This document shows positions 1 to 11,990 of a DNA stretch of 64,000 bases, in pieces. The position numbers were made by a program, and so were the translations under genes. The DNA is from Eucommia ulmoides. Lineage: Eukaryota; Streptophyta; Magnoliopsida; Garryales; Eucommiaceae. Position 1 is the stretch's first letter, and every line of letters begins with the position of its first letter. The notes beneath the pieces are model-generated. The model did no database searches, was not told the origin of the DNA, and saw only the letters and a program-made list of their open reading frames with translations. The stretch is from the NCBI GenBank assembly GCA_016647705.1, contig CM028326.1, forward strand, positions 15,935,901 through 15,999,900, in the 5' to 3' direction.

Positions 1-1839
1 CATATAAATACCAATATCATGAGTGAAGATCTTAAAAAGGGACGAAATTCGAAGGAATTTCAAAAAATCTAGAGAGAGAGAGGGAGGATTGGAGGGGGGT
101 TCGTGATCGACGACAGGAAGGAATTTTGTCTGATCAGCCAGCGATTGTGTGAGTGAGAGAGTGTACTCATAGTTGTTGTGTTCAGACATGAGGGTGTGTA
201 GGGTTACTGCTCGGGATCACTGACGGTGGAGGGTTCTCCGGTGGGGCAGTGTGTTCTGGTTACAGAAAGGAAGAGAAAAAAAAAAAAAAAAAAAATATTA
301 CAAAAACAACCCTAATAAAATTCGAAATTCATCCCATGGCCCGTGAACGTTTAGGAACAGGTAATATTTTTATCGGATACTATTATCGATTAAATTAAAT
401 TGTTGGGCATTAAGATTTTTTGCATTCGTAATAGCAATTGTCGTGATCGTGATAACATTTTTATAATCGCTAATATTAATAAACTGGTACAGTAAACTTA
501 ACAGAGCGAAATTAAACAAATAATAATTTTTGTAATGAAATGTGGGGAAATTATGGAAAATTAGGATCTTCATTCATCTAATTTGGTTATTTTAAATACG
601 ATATTAATTTAGGCCCTATTACTATTAGGTTCGCAGGCACCGGAGTTTCGGTAGAGAGTAGTTATCAAAAGCTTTTGGGAACGGATCACGAGGTGAGTGT
701 ACTGTCTTCTTGCCAAATTATTTTTCATATAAAATGGCTGTACTAAGACTAAATGATTTTATAAGACGATATGGATCAAGCAAGTGTTAGGATGAGTGAG
801 TAAAAATGGATTTTCGTGAGATTATAATAGTTTTTGAAAGAAAGTTAAGAATGATTTTCATTGGATTCGGTAGTTTAAAAAGAGAGTGGAAAAGTGGTTT
901 TGGTAAAAATCTGACGTTTTTTTTTAAATTAAAAGAAATATATGATTTTGGATTAAAAATCAGTTTGGAAATAGAGAGTGATGGTTGAGATTTGCCGACA
1001 TTGATTTGCCGATAATATTGGTTTGTGAATTGATGATAATGTTATTAATTTGACAATGCTATGGTATTTATCTGCTTCAGCAGAGTGATGTGATCCGCTT
1101 CGGCGGAGTGATATTATTCGCTTCGGTGGAGTGATATTTATCTGCTTCGGCAGAGTGATGTTAGACGTTTATACTGCGCAGTGATTATCCGCTTCGGCGG
1201 AGTGATGGGTGTTCGTAGGAAGGCATATCCTACAGATGGTACGGTACCATTGCAAACTCCCGATCGTGAGGTTAAACCGATCACTAGGGCTGGCCAGCGT
1301 GTGTGTGTATTTGAGAGGATGTTTTGAGATGTGGTATTTTGCTTATACTGGGTGATTTATTATGGTGATTGGCATGATTCGTATATTAAGTGATTTTGCA
1401 TGGAACTTATATGTAGTGCTTTATTCTCACTGCTAATATTATGAAAACTTTGGCGAGCTACGTAATGTTTACATATTTAAGCTTGATCCATTTAGATGCT
1501 GCAGAATAAACTATTATTATTATAAAAATATTTTACTAAGAAGGCAGTACACTCGTAGGTACAACGGCTAGGAGTCGATCCCCTACTGACACTAGGTAGA
1601 GCTACGTGATGGAGTCATATAGGCATTTGAGAGAGGCTGTCAAAGGCAAACCTATAAAAGGTTCATGGATAAATACTTTTTGTTAGTAAAATTTCGGGAC
1701 GGGTGTGTCCCCCCATAATAGATGTTTGTATTATACAGTGGGTGTATATTATTATTCATTTGGTTATTTGGGTATTGGTGATGCTATGTTGTACTCACAC
1801 CAGCCTCGGGATGACGGGTGTCCGGGATGGGTTGTGACA
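1..1839 (+). mobile_element. 5' LTR (5'-truncated by window edge) of a Tekay/Del-like Ty3/Gypsy element
   Basis: Position 1 aligns with position 6557 of the second LTR, so about 414 bp of U3 lie outside the window. The visible part begins at the TATA box (catataaatacc) and ends in TGACA at 1839, directly before a tRNA-iMet primer binding site. Compared with the 3' LTR it lacks roughly 310-330 bp (3' LTR positions about 6821-7153); the gap is flanked by short ACAG repeats. It retains one more UUCG-type hairpin than the other LTR. The two LTRs differ at many single positions, so the insertion is not recent. Confidence 0.9.
1072..1200 (+). repeat. Array of CNGC-UUCG-GCNG hairpins in the LTR
   Basis: Six palindromic units: 1072-1083 (CTGC TTCA GCAG), 1095-1106 (CCGC TTCG GCGG), 1119-1128 (CGC TTCG GTG), 1142-1153 (CTGC TTCG GCAG), 1174-1181 (CTGC GCAG, loop lost) and 1189-1200 (CCGC TTCG GCGG). 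Most are followed by AGTGAT. The first four start 23-24 bp apart. Stems exchange C-G for T-A on both sides, so pairing is preserved. In sense RNA the loop would be the very stable cUUCGg tetraloop. The array lies about 1.1 kb downstream of the LTR TATA box here, hence inside the predicted transcript. Confidence 0.8.
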
Positions 1840-1843
1840 ATTT

Positions 1844-1856
1844 TGGTATCAGAGCC
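1844..1856 (+). promoter_or_regulatory. Primer binding site, initiator tRNA-Met type
   Basis: TGGTATCAGAGCC begins five bases after the LTR end. This is the usual plant primer binding site complementary to the 3' end of tRNA-iMet. It fixes the element's orientation as plus strand. Confidence 0.9.
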
Positions 1857-2904
1857 TAGGTTATAGGTTATGTAGACTTGTCAGGAGATGTGACGGTAGA
1901 TGATCATGAGGTAGGAGGACGTGTCAGTCGTCTAGTCAGTAGGGGACATGAGAAAGGGTGTTAATAGGTGAGCTTGGTATGTGGGTGTTAGGTCTTTTAT
2001 TTCATAAAGATGTGCATTAGCATGATGCGTGGAGGGTTGTATTTTTGGAAAGCAACGATATGACCACGTGGTGATATTGCTAGGAGGGATGTCTTCCACA
2101 GGATAAGAAGGCTAAGTTAGACAAACAACAAATTATGTCGTTATCAATATACTAGATGATATGGCAAAATGCACTTAAGTCGAAATAAGAAATCACATTC
2201 AAAGGGAGTAAATCGCTTTCTAGGCAATCTGAAAGGAAACTGTGACGTTACTGGACAAGAATTTAATTTGGTAGCACTTTTTAGATTGATTAATAGACGA
2301 AGTAACAGTTGTGGCATGTAGCAAGGTAATAGGAAATGATATATAAGAAGTAGCCGAGGATTGTGGATCTAGGAGGATAGTAGGTAGGTGTAGATATAAT
2401 CCATTTGAATGAGTAATATAAAGTTGTGGGTGGAGTCAAATTTGGGATAAATAAAAGTATGTAATGTTGGGAAGGCATATCTAGTACCTCAGTTAGTCTG
2501 ATAGTGGGTTTAGGAGGTTAGAGAAAAAAAAAATGTTAAAGAAAGGATATCACAAGTCAGTACGCAGATGCTGTTCAAACAAGTTTCGGCGGTGGATATT
2601 GTAATAACTAGGAATTTTCCCTATGTAGTTTCGAGAATGGACAGGGTGATTGTAAGCGTGAATAGTAATTGTGATTGCTGTTAAAAAGGTTCCATAATGA
2701 TAACAAGGTGAACGTTCGGCACATAAGTTGGTTAAGCATACTGGTGTTAATGAATGTGAGAAATTGAGATTTGAAATTATAATCTTGGGACTTTAAAAGT
2801 GATTGCTATGGGATAAGAAAAATTGAGTGGATTAATTTAAGTCGATGATTGATTGCATTTAGTTGAATTTGAATAACTTGGGGTGGTGTATAAAACTAAA
2901 AGAA

Positions 2905-2988
<84 letters not shown>

Positions 2989-3227
2989 TAAAATAAAATT
3001 AATTGTTGGATATTGGTAATCGGAGTAAGTTTGTTTGCAGTTTAGGAAATTTTAATAGAAGAAGAAGTCGTCACAATAAGTTAGAATATCAACTAATGAT
3101 TTATGTAGACCTGGTGTGTGTTTCCATAAAGATCCGGTGTTGGTAATGTAAAAGTTAGAATGGATAGGTTGTTAAATCGATTACAACAAATAGGGTGTCA
3201 GATTTTTGAGTAGGGTATTTGTAATTG
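1857..3227 (+). other. Decayed gag / protease region of the Tekay-like element
   Basis: This internal stretch lies where gag and protease should be, but no frame stays open and no zinc knuckle or protease motif could be recognised. It contains an AAT microsatellite. It is assigned to the element only by its position between PBS and the RT remnant. Confidence 0.5.
2905..2985 (+). repeat. (AAT)n microsatellite
   Basis: About 27 uninterrupted AAT units followed by an A-rich tail, inside the dead Gypsy interior. The run is perfect, so it probably expanded after the coding region decayed. Confidence 0.95.
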
Positions 3228-3475
3228 AAGATTAGAGGCTGTGACATGGTAAAATGGTGATCCGGTCGAAAGTAGAGAAGAGCATGTTGAACATCTCTAG
3301 AATGTGTTACTAAGACGGTGACTAGTGCAGTAAATATGACTAGTGCTCTTAAGGCATAGCATTCAAGTGAATCCAAAGGAAGTCGAAGTAGTGGATTGAC
3401 GGAATATGGAGAAGGCCGAGAATATGTGACTGGAATTCGAAACTTTTTGGAACTAGTAGAGATCGTATTCGTTCT
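3228..3475 (+). pseudogene. Remnant of Gypsy reverse transcriptase C-terminal part
   Basis: Three short blocks in different frames match the end of a Tekay/Del-type reverse transcriptase and occur in the right order: SREEHVEHL followed by a stop (about 3269), IQVNPKEVEVV (about 3359) and GIRNFLELV (about 3431). In intact relatives these are the SKSxEEHxxHL, GIxVDPxKVExVxxW and TExRSFLGLAGYY motifs that follow the catalytic YVDD or FIDD box. The catalytic box itself is not recognisable. The blocks are separated by frameshifts and stops. Confidence 0.65.
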
Positions 3476-4508
3476 AACGTTTAGTGACATCTCCTGTATG
3501 ACGGGATTTGTGCTTTAGGTCGAAAATTGGAAAAAGCGGGGTTGTGCATATTTGGATTATTCGTACTAATGTGTGTGTCAAATTGAGATCTTTGTAAGTC
3601 TAGTGGGCAATTGGTCGGGTGACCACTCAAATTGAGCTCGTAAATATGAAGTTGATATTTATCGATTGTATGGTAGAAGTGCGGAAGTTAGATGTCCAAT
3701 TGGAAACGATTAGAGTGGAAGGGAATGAGGATGGTCATAGGGCTGACTATAACAAATATTTCGGGTCAAAAATTGGTGAGTTGATTGTTCATATTAACTT
3801 ATGGGTTAAGTTAAGGCCCTTGTAAGTTTAGTGGGCGGCTGGTCAGATGGTAATGTTGTTCGGTATTGATTTTTACCGTGGTATAGACATGTAAAGGTCG
3901 GAGGTCCAGCTAAGAAGGTTTAACAAGGCAGTGGATATTGACTGTAGAGCTGATTGGTGTGTCTGAAGGAATGCTGAAGTTTGGGAATTTGAATTAAAAT
4001 GTGAAGGGTTGATAATGCCAAATTTATAGATGGGACCTTAAAAAGAAGTGCATAGAATAAGATATGCAATACCCCAGTAATATTAACTATACTGTAATGG
4101 CGTGAGTATGATTAGTAGATTGGAATGGAAATGGGAAATCATGGCATCTGTTATTCGGTGATTTGTTAGTCAAGTTAAGGTCGAGAAGTAACGAAATCTC
4201 TAGGTGGGCTATGGTAGCCTTAACCTATACCAGAAAAGCAAAGGTAGAGTAGTTCGAGGAGTGTTTCCCTGATACGCATGTCTAATATATGATTGTTCGA
4301 TTGCGTGATGCACCAATTTAATGCAAACATTAAAATTAAGTTGGGACAAGATATTCTTTTAAAAAATCAAAAGGGATAAGGACTAGTAATTCTAGGAATT
4401 CTATTAATCGGTTATTCGAAATCTTGGAACTGAAATTCTGAAATCATAGGTGTTGTCGCCATATGGTGATCTGGATAATAATTGTTATCAAAGTAAAATA
4501 AGTCGTCA

Positions 4509-4790
4509 TTGTATGAACAATCCGTGGGGAAAACTGTAGTGCCAGGAGCTGACAGTTATTTGAACATGCGGGTTAAAATTTTCCATGCTCCTTTAGTTGC
4601 CCAAGTGGAAATTGATACCTTGTTCCAGTCATGGGTCAATGGTTTACCAGGAAATACGATTCAGGTGTTGGAAGATATGTTGAGGGGTTGGGTCGTGGAA
4701 GTTTCTGGTAAGGGGGATGATTGTGTAATATTAGTAAAATCTGTTTATGCTAATAACTATCTTGTCGTCAATCGTGGTGGCATCGCATAA
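4509..4790 (+). pseudogene. Remnant of Gypsy integrase core
   Basis: The last half of this 93-residue open stretch contains NTIQVLEDMLRGWVVE followed by a VKSVYANNY-like block. This corresponds to the SERTIQTLEDMLRAC ... LVEFAYNNSY region that follows the catalytic glutamate of Tekay/Del integrases. The preceding FSTAYHPQTDGQSE motif is degenerate and the catalytic residues are not identifiable. The open frame is a fragment, not a gene. Confidence 0.65.
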
Positions 4791-5724
4791 AGTGTTATAT
4801 GAAAAGGATATAGGATTCCGATCTGATAGACTGAATTGAGATAGGAAAACGAAACTTCTGCGGGATTTAAAAATAGCCAGATGTGACTACTTTTTACTGG
4901 AAATTAGAAGTTATTGAGATGTCACGGGACAAGGAAAATTTAAAATATCCTTGAGCTGATATGTATATAAGATATAATATTTTACAGTTAGTAGCTAACA
5001 ATTATTAGAAGGTATCGATTTCGTTGTGACTAGGGCGTACCTATGTCCTTTGAGTCGTATATATACGTGGATATATGTTTGAAGCATGTTAGGCAGGTGG
5101 AAACGAACTTGGAGCACGTGACCATGTCAAGGACTTGATAAAATGTGGAGGCATGAAATGAATTCTTATGGATTATTTGTTTGATATAATTGAGTTGTAG
5201 TTATGAGAATTGGTTATATTTAGGTATTATGAAAGATATCGATATGAGTATTAAAGAGTTGAGATAGGTATTGAGGTTAATGATAGTTGAGTTATCTGTG
5301 CTTATGAGATTAGTGGCAATTATTATTAGGTTAAATGTTGAATGGAAAATATTGTTGCAACGGGCGACTAGAAAATGTCGGATGAAATGGATAACTGTCG
5401 GTTACGACGGGTTGAAATAGACTTACGGTACTGAAATATTTTTAGCATATAGTGTTGTTACTGATTTTGATTTTATCAGAGTAGTGCAGTGGAAGCAGTT
5501 AGGAACATGAGATCCTTTGATAGTGAGTTATCCGTGTTAAGTGTAATCGACCAAGTGCACCTTGTTTGTTGGATGGTTATGATTTGATGAAAAGTTGTTG
5601 GTTGTAAATTTTGGGCGATTTGGGATGATGAGACCATATATGGGAAACAGTTGTTCTAGAATCACATGAGACGAGTATAACTTTGTGATGCGACTTTGAC
5701 GTATTAGTAGCCTGACGAAAATTA

Positions 5725-6090
5725 ATGAGGTTCAGGAAGAAAGAGAAGTTAAGTCCAAGGTACATTGGACCATATGAAATTTTAGATTGGGTGGGCACGA
5801 CAACGTATGGACTTGCGTTACCGCCAGAATTATCTCGACTACAAGACGATCTCTATGAATCGATGCTCTGGAAATATGTGCCAGACTCTTCTCGTGTGTT
5901 GACTTCGCGGTCGATCGAGTTGGAAACAAATTTGACCTACGGGGAAGAGCTAGTCCAAATCCTAAGCTGTAAAGATCAGGTGTGCGAACGAAAACGATTA
6001 TGTTAGTCAAGGTGTTATGGCGCAATCATGCAGTAGAAAATGCGACATAAGAGCGAGAAGACGAGATGAGGAATAGATACCTGCATTTAT
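5725..6090 (+). pseudogene. Gypsy integrase C-terminal domain and pol end
   Basis: Residues KLSPRYIGPYEILDWVG and LALPPELSRL are the conserved start of the Tekay/Del integrase C-terminal domain. Downstream, in other frames, the KVLWRNHAVENAT-like tail is legible up to about 6090. Intact relatives have the same order just before the polypurine tract. The frame is broken after position 6006. Just upstream (5680-5724) a shifted remnant of the VFLRVSPTKGVMRF-type motif can be traced. Assignment to the lineage is firm; the reading frame is dead. Confidence 0.8.
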
Positions 6091-6130
6091 TCGACTAAGG
6101 TAATAAAATTTCGGGACGAAATTTCTTTTA

Positions 6131-6142
6131 GGAGGGAAGAGT
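6131..6142 (+). promoter_or_regulatory. Polypurine tract
   Basis: ggagggaagagt immediately precedes the 3' LTR start TGTAAGACC. Just upstream, aatttcgggacgaaattt matches the sequence found before the PPT of the second Tekay-like element at 28165-28190 (minus strand), linking the two families. Confidence 0.8.
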
Positions 6143-8684
6143 TGTAAGACCTCAATCGTAGCATGTACGTCATTTCAGTTGTATTTTAGAGTAATTGAGA
6201 AAATTCGGGGTGAAACTAGGACTATTAAAAATTCAAATAGAAAGTCTAGGGGTCAAATTGAAAATATAGAAATATTTATTCTAAACTTTGGGATTTCAAA
6301 TTGTCACTTAAATTATAAACTAAAAATTTTGAGGGTTCAAATTGCGATTTAAGGAAATTGTAAATAGTATATTGGGCTAAAATAAGGATGTAAAGGAGTT
6401 GGGGGGAGGAAAGGGTAATAAAATAAAAGTTTTTTTAAAACACATATTATACAGTATGGTGATTTGCGCTGCCGGCCGACCGATGAACCAAAACAGAGAA
6501 GAGTGAGACCGGCAACGTGGCAAGATCAGATCAAACCTCCACCCACTTAGTTCATGCATATAAATACCAATATCATGAGTGAAGATCTTAAAAAGGGACG
6601 AAATTCGAAGGAATTTCAGAAAATCTAGAGAGAGAGAAGGAGGATCGGAGGGGGGTTCGTGATCGACGGCAGGAAGGAATTTTGTCTGATCAACCGGCGA
6701 TTGTGTGAGTGAGAGAGTGTACTCATAGTTGTTGTGTTCAGACGTGAGGGTGTGTAGGGTTGCTGCTCGGGATCACTGACGATGGAGGGTTCTCCGGCGG
6801 GGCAGTGTGTTCCGGTTACAGGGGTGTGTGTGCACGTGGGTGTTTGGATTCAACGTGCATGTGAGGGGGGTGATTGTCGGTGAGCTATAGGTGGTGGTCG
6901 TCGGAGTTGGCAAGGAGAGAGGAGAGAGAGGGGATCGGCGGTGACGGGTTCGGTGCCGCCGTTGGTGAGTTCGTTATTGTTCCTCCGGCGACTGCGCATG
7001 TGTGGGTATGGGATGTTTTCAGCGTTGTGTGTGCGTGTGCATGGACGTTGATGGTGAAGTTTGGCGGGAGGAGTGAGAGCTCGGCCGGCGTAGAAGTGGT
7101 CCGGCGGGTGCTCAAAACTGAAACAGGACAGAAAAAAAAAAAAAAAAAAAAAAGAAAGGAAGAAGAAAGGAAGAGGAAAAAAAAAGAGAAAAAAAAAAGA
7201 AGATAAATTACAAAAACAACCCCAATAAAATTTGAAATTCATCCCGTGGCCCGTGAACGTTTCGGAATAGGTAATATTTTTATCAGATACTATTATCGAT
7301 TAAATTAAATTGTTGGGCATTAAGATTTTTCGCATTCGTAATAGCAATTGTCGTGATCGTGATGACATTTTTATAATCGTTAATTTTAATAAACTGGTAT
7401 AGTAAATTTAACAGAGCGAAATTAAACAAATAATAATTTTTGTAATGAAATGTGGGGAAATTATGGAAAATTAGGATCTGCATTAATCTAATTTGGTTAT
7501 TTTAAATACGATATTAATTTAGACCCTATTACTATTAGGTTCGCAGGCACGGGAGTTTCGGTAGAGAGTAGTTAGCAAAAGCTTTTGGGAATGGATCACG
7601 AGGTGAGTGTACTGTCTTCTTGCCAAATTATTTTTCATATAAAATGGCTGTACTGAGACTAAATGATTTTATAAGACGATATGGATCAAGTAGGTGTTAG
7701 GATGAGTGAGTAAAAATGAATTTTCGTGAGATTGCAATAGTTTTCGAAAGAAAGTTAAGAATAATTTTCATTAGATTTGGTAGTTTAAAAAGAGAGTGGA
7801 AAAATGGTTTTGGTAAAAATCAGACGTTTTTTTTATAAGTAAAAGAAATATATGATTTTGGATTAAAAATCAGTTTGGAAATAGAGAGTGATGGTTGAGA
7901 TTTGCCGACATTGATTTGACGATAATATTGGTTTGTGAATTGATGATGACGTTATTAATTTGACAATGCTATGGTATTTATCTGCTTCAGGAGAGTGATG
8001 TGATCCGCTTCGGCGGAGTGATATTTATCTGCTTCGGCAGAGTGATGTTAGACATTTATACTGTGCAGTGATTTCAGCGGAAGGATGAGTGTTCGTAGGA
8101 AGGCATATCCTATGGATGGTACGGTACCGTTGTAAACTCCCGATCGTGTGTGTATTTGAGAGGATGTTTAGAGATGTGGTATTTTGCTTATACTGGGTGA
8201 TTTATTATGGTGATTGACATGATTTGTATACTAAGTGATTTTGCATGAAACTTATATATAGTGCTTTATTCTCATTGCTAATATTATGAAAACTTTGGCG
8301 AGCTACGTAATATTTACATATTTAAGCTTGATCCATTTAGATGTTGCAGAATAAACTATTATTATTATAAAAATGTTTTACTAAGAAGGCAGTACACTCG
8401 CAGGTACAACGGCTAGGAGTCGGTTCTCTACTGACACTTGGTAGAGCTACGTGATGGAGTCATATAGGCATTTGAGAGAGGCTGTCAAAGGTGAACCTAT
8501 AAAAGGTTCATGGATAAATACTTTTTGTTAGTAAAATTTCGAGATGGGTGTGTCCCCCCATAATAGATGTTTGTATTATACAGTGGGTATATATTGTTAT
8601 TCATTTGGTTATTTGGGTATTGGTGATGTCATGTTGTAGTCACGCCAGCCTCGGGATGACGGGTGTCCGGGACGGGTTGTGACA
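6143..8684 (+). mobile_element. 3' LTR of the Tekay/Del-like Ty3/Gypsy element
   Basis: A 2542-bp LTR from TGTAAGACC to TTGTGACA. A TATA box (catataaatacc) lies at 6557-6568. The GC-rich segment 6821-7153 followed by a long A run is missing from the 5' LTR. The hairpin array at 7982-8040 is shorter than in the 5' LTR. Downstream flank tattgtgccc is CACTA subterminal DNA, so the Gypsy element landed inside a CACTA transposon. The target duplication cannot be checked because the other end is outside the window. Confidence 0.9.
7982..8040 (+). repeat. UUCG hairpin array, 3' LTR copy
   Basis: Three units remain: 7982-7993 (CTGC TTCA GGAG, one stem mismatch), 8005-8016 (CCGC TTCG GCGG) and 8029-8040 (CTGC TTCG GCAG). 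A fourth near 8068 has decayed to CTGTGCAG. One unit of the 5' LTR (1119-1128) is precisely missing. Confidence 0.75.
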
Positions 8685-9129
8685 TATTGTGCCCTATAAA
8701 GGTGTTTTTCGGGACATAAAATTAGAAGTGTCGCATAAAAGTCAATTTGTTGGGATATTATATGTCTTGTGCCCTATAAAAGTGCTTTTCGGGATACTAT
8801 ATGTATTGTGTCTTATAATCAAATATTTAAAAGACACAAAGTAGTGTTCCAATAAAATTTAATTAGTAATTAAATAAATTAATATTTACATATAATATAA
8901 AATGACAAAAAATAGTGCTTTAAAAACAAAAGTTATATCAAGGCACAATTTTTTATTTTATTATTATCATTGAATAATTGAATTATAGATCAATTAATTG
9001 TATCCTAATAGATATAATAAAATAAATAAATTAATTAAAATTAAAATTAAAAATTAATTAATAGTATCTTAATAGATATAATAAAATTAATTAAAAAAAG
9101 AAGAAGATAAATATGGTAACTATCCTCTG

Positions 9130-11990
9130 AAACGATATTATGAAAAAATAAGGTTGTTTCATCTCGGCTCCAAACCTAAAAACAAAAAAACATCCCGCCT
9201 TCAGTTCACCTCCTCCACTTCTCCTTCCAAGAATCGATCCTTAATCTTCCTCTCTCTCTCTCTCAATCTCGCTTCTCCTCTCACTCTCGCTCTCTTTTTG
9301 CAAGCCGACGCCACCTCCATCTATCGGTGGCTCTTCAATCTTCCTTGCTCAAGCTGCAGAAGATACTCTAACAGTCCGTCTATTTCTAGCGCAACAGCGC
9401 TCCTCTGCGCTGGTCAACGCTGAAGTCTCCATGGTAAACACTCTCTCCATCTCTCCCTTTTAGGGTTAATATTTTTTGTATTGCTTTCGTCCTCATCATA
9501 CTAATTTTGGTAATTAGTCGAAACACAAGAGTAGTTATGTGGATTCTGTGGAATTGATTTGTCTTTACAAGCCTATGTATGCCTTTTATCTGATTTGTCT
9601 CTCCCTCTCACGGACGGCCAGGTAATGATTCTAACATTTACTTCGCCTTTGATTGGTTAAACTTTGTGGGAAAAATCTAGATTCATCTCTGATTTGAACT
9701 TTATGTGGACTCTGTTAGAAGATTCAAGATGGGAACATTTGTGTAGTATTTCTATTCCCAGATTTCTGTTTCCATTTTAAAAGAAGGATTTTCATGTAAT
9801 TCGAGCTTGATTTCGTGTTCTAATGTGAAAATAAAAATCTATATTTGTTTATTTTAGGGTTGGTATATACACAATTAATTTTTAGAATGAATTGGATGGG
9901 AAAATATTTTTAATTGTGTAGTATTTTTGATTGATCCATGAGTTCTTGTTGATATATACCTTAAAATAGATGGGAGGCGACAGGGTCATGGGAGCTATGA
10001 ATTTTCGAGGAAGAAGAACATGGTTGAAGAGGTTACGCTCATAAACTAATTGATATTTTGTCTTAATGAAACTGAATTGTTCTTTGCTTCTTTATTCTTG
10101 TTTATAGTCCATGCCAGTTTGTTTGAAATAGATTTTACTTCTTCAATTTGATGACCCATTTAAAATTTGCACGATTTGATACATACTCCTAATATAATAT
10201 AATTCAATTACATGAACTGTTTATCGGTTAAGAGTACTATTAATTTTCCAGTTTTAATGTGAGTTCATGTTTTGCGCATTGGGGCTACTGATCCAGCTGT
10301 TAATTCTTGCTAAATCTAGCTCTACAGGTTAATTTCAACAATCTAGCTCTACAACACTCTACAGGTTAAATTCAACTCTTTTTTCAGCCCTTTGATTAAA
10401 CAAAGACAATGTGATAGTTCAATAGATCATTTTCCTATTTAGGGGTTTATGATTTGATTTTTTTTCCAGGTTGTTATTGCTCTGATTTTGCCAGTTCTTA
10501 CCTACAGAGATGTTCCCTAAGGCTGTTGATAACAGGTATAAGTTGTTGGTGCAGATAACATGTATAAGTTTTTTTTTTTTTTTAATGTTTTTGTTGATAA
10601 CAGATGCTAGTTTTTGCTGCTGATAACAGGTATAATTTTTTTTTTAATATTTTTGTTGATAACAGGTACAAGTTTTTACTGTTGTTCTATTATGCTTTGT
10701 TTCAAATGGAACTGTTTCTGTTTTTGTTCTATTCCGTTTGGAACAAAACAGAACAGAAATAGAACTTCATGTTCTGTTCTAGTCCAGGTAGAATGGAGAT
10801 AAAAATGTTTCTACCTTGAATTTTGCTTGCACTTGATAGTTGGAGTTATGAACCAGATTTTGGCAATCACTCAAGCCCGTTTGATAACATAATTAAGCAC
10901 TTATCAAATTAAGTGTCTTTGATTATTAAGCACTTCTTCGATGGTACTTGTTTAATGTTTTCTTTTTCTTTCAAAATTTTGAATAGAAATAGAACAATTG
11001 AAAAAACTAATTAGGACTTGATCCCAAATTATTAGAACACATTTGTTGGGATTAGAACTGAAGCATATAACTTCAAATCAAATTATTACCCAAACATAGA
11101 GCAAGGAGCGATTGGTGAAATCTGGAAAAGTATTATATCATTGGAATTTTGTTAATTTGTTTGCAGAACAAAAAACGTTTCATGTATGGCTTTTTGTTTT
11201 TAAGCAATAGTTTCACTCATCTATTATAACGGTTTAGATGTCAAGTTTCAAAATCTTAAATGCACGTGTTTGTTTCTAATCCTGGTTATTATTGTCGTCG
11301 GCGGAGATCCAAGGTGGTTAACCAAATATTCTTTTACTATCAGATTTTGTCTATTAATTATGCATAAATTTGGAGGTTGGATTTAGTATATAACATTACA
11401 CAGTGGTAGATATCTGGTAATCCGGTGGGTGGGTGTTTGTTTTACTGTTGATCTTCCTTATATATGCTTTGTACATGTTTACTTGAGTTGTTTACCCTAG
11501 TGATGGATTGACTAATGATGAAGTAGGTAATTGGAAGTGGAAGTTAGAACCTGGGATGACCATGATTATGGGTTAAATGATGCGGGCAAAGAAATATGTA
11601 AATTATGCATATACAGATTAGAGGAGATTTACGTACATGCTTCATGGGAGATCCAGGGGTCGCAAAAAGTCAACTTCTAAGACATAATAAATGTGGAAGA
11701 AGATTGAATTAAGTTGGATGAAAATTGAGAAAAATATGGTATGTTGTTATTTTGTAGATGGAGCATTAAATTTTAGAAATATGGTTTTGTTGGTAGTTTT
11801 GATTACAAAAAGTTTTTAGTTTGTGAATCTTGTTTCGGTTGTATTTATTGGGGAACAAAAACAAGTTGATATTATTGTTTGGTTAATATATTCGTTAATG
11901 TTCTTTTTGGTTATTATTTACTTTTGTGTATTTGGTAGTTTGAGTTATTTATGTATTTTGTATTGTGATGAATTTGTGGTGTTTATTATT
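9130..11990 (+). other. Gene-like, non-coding interior of the CACTA element
   Basis: A C/T-rich leader-like stretch (9190-9330), short open segments (the longest is 89 codons at 9154-9423, unlike any family I know), and T-rich intron-like DNA with possible splice borders follow each other. This resembles the 5' part of a plant gene captured by a CACTA element, but no conserved protein was recognised and no continuous exon chain can be built. A diverged tandem repeat of gttgataacaggtataag sits at 10525-10675. A palindromic stretch around tttggaacaaaacagaacag is at 10735-10790. Confidence 0.35.
10525..10675 (+). repeat. Short diverged tandem repeat
   Basis: The core ttgataacaggta(t/c)aag followed by a T run occurs about four times at 35-50 bp spacing within the CACTA interior. 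Confidence 0.6.

Noticed and set aside
1072-1200. Considered as a CRISPR-like or tRNA-like array
   Set aside because: Units are 23-24 bp palindromes without unique spacers, within a plant LTR; hairpin array is the simpler reading.
3619-3825. 68-codon open frame in the Tekay-like interior
   Set aside because: Probably lies in decayed RNase H/integrase linker; no motif could be matched, so it is not called separately.
6874-7206. 110-codon open frame (plus) and 130-codon frame (minus) in the 3' LTR
   Set aside because: Both are produced by a GC-rich LTR segment and an A/T run (poly-Lys or poly-Phe); the segment is absent from the 5' LTR and no family motif is present.
9154-9423. 89-codon open frame in the CACTA interior
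   Set aside because: Ser/Leu-rich translation of a CT microsatellite-like leader; no domain and no supporting exon chain.
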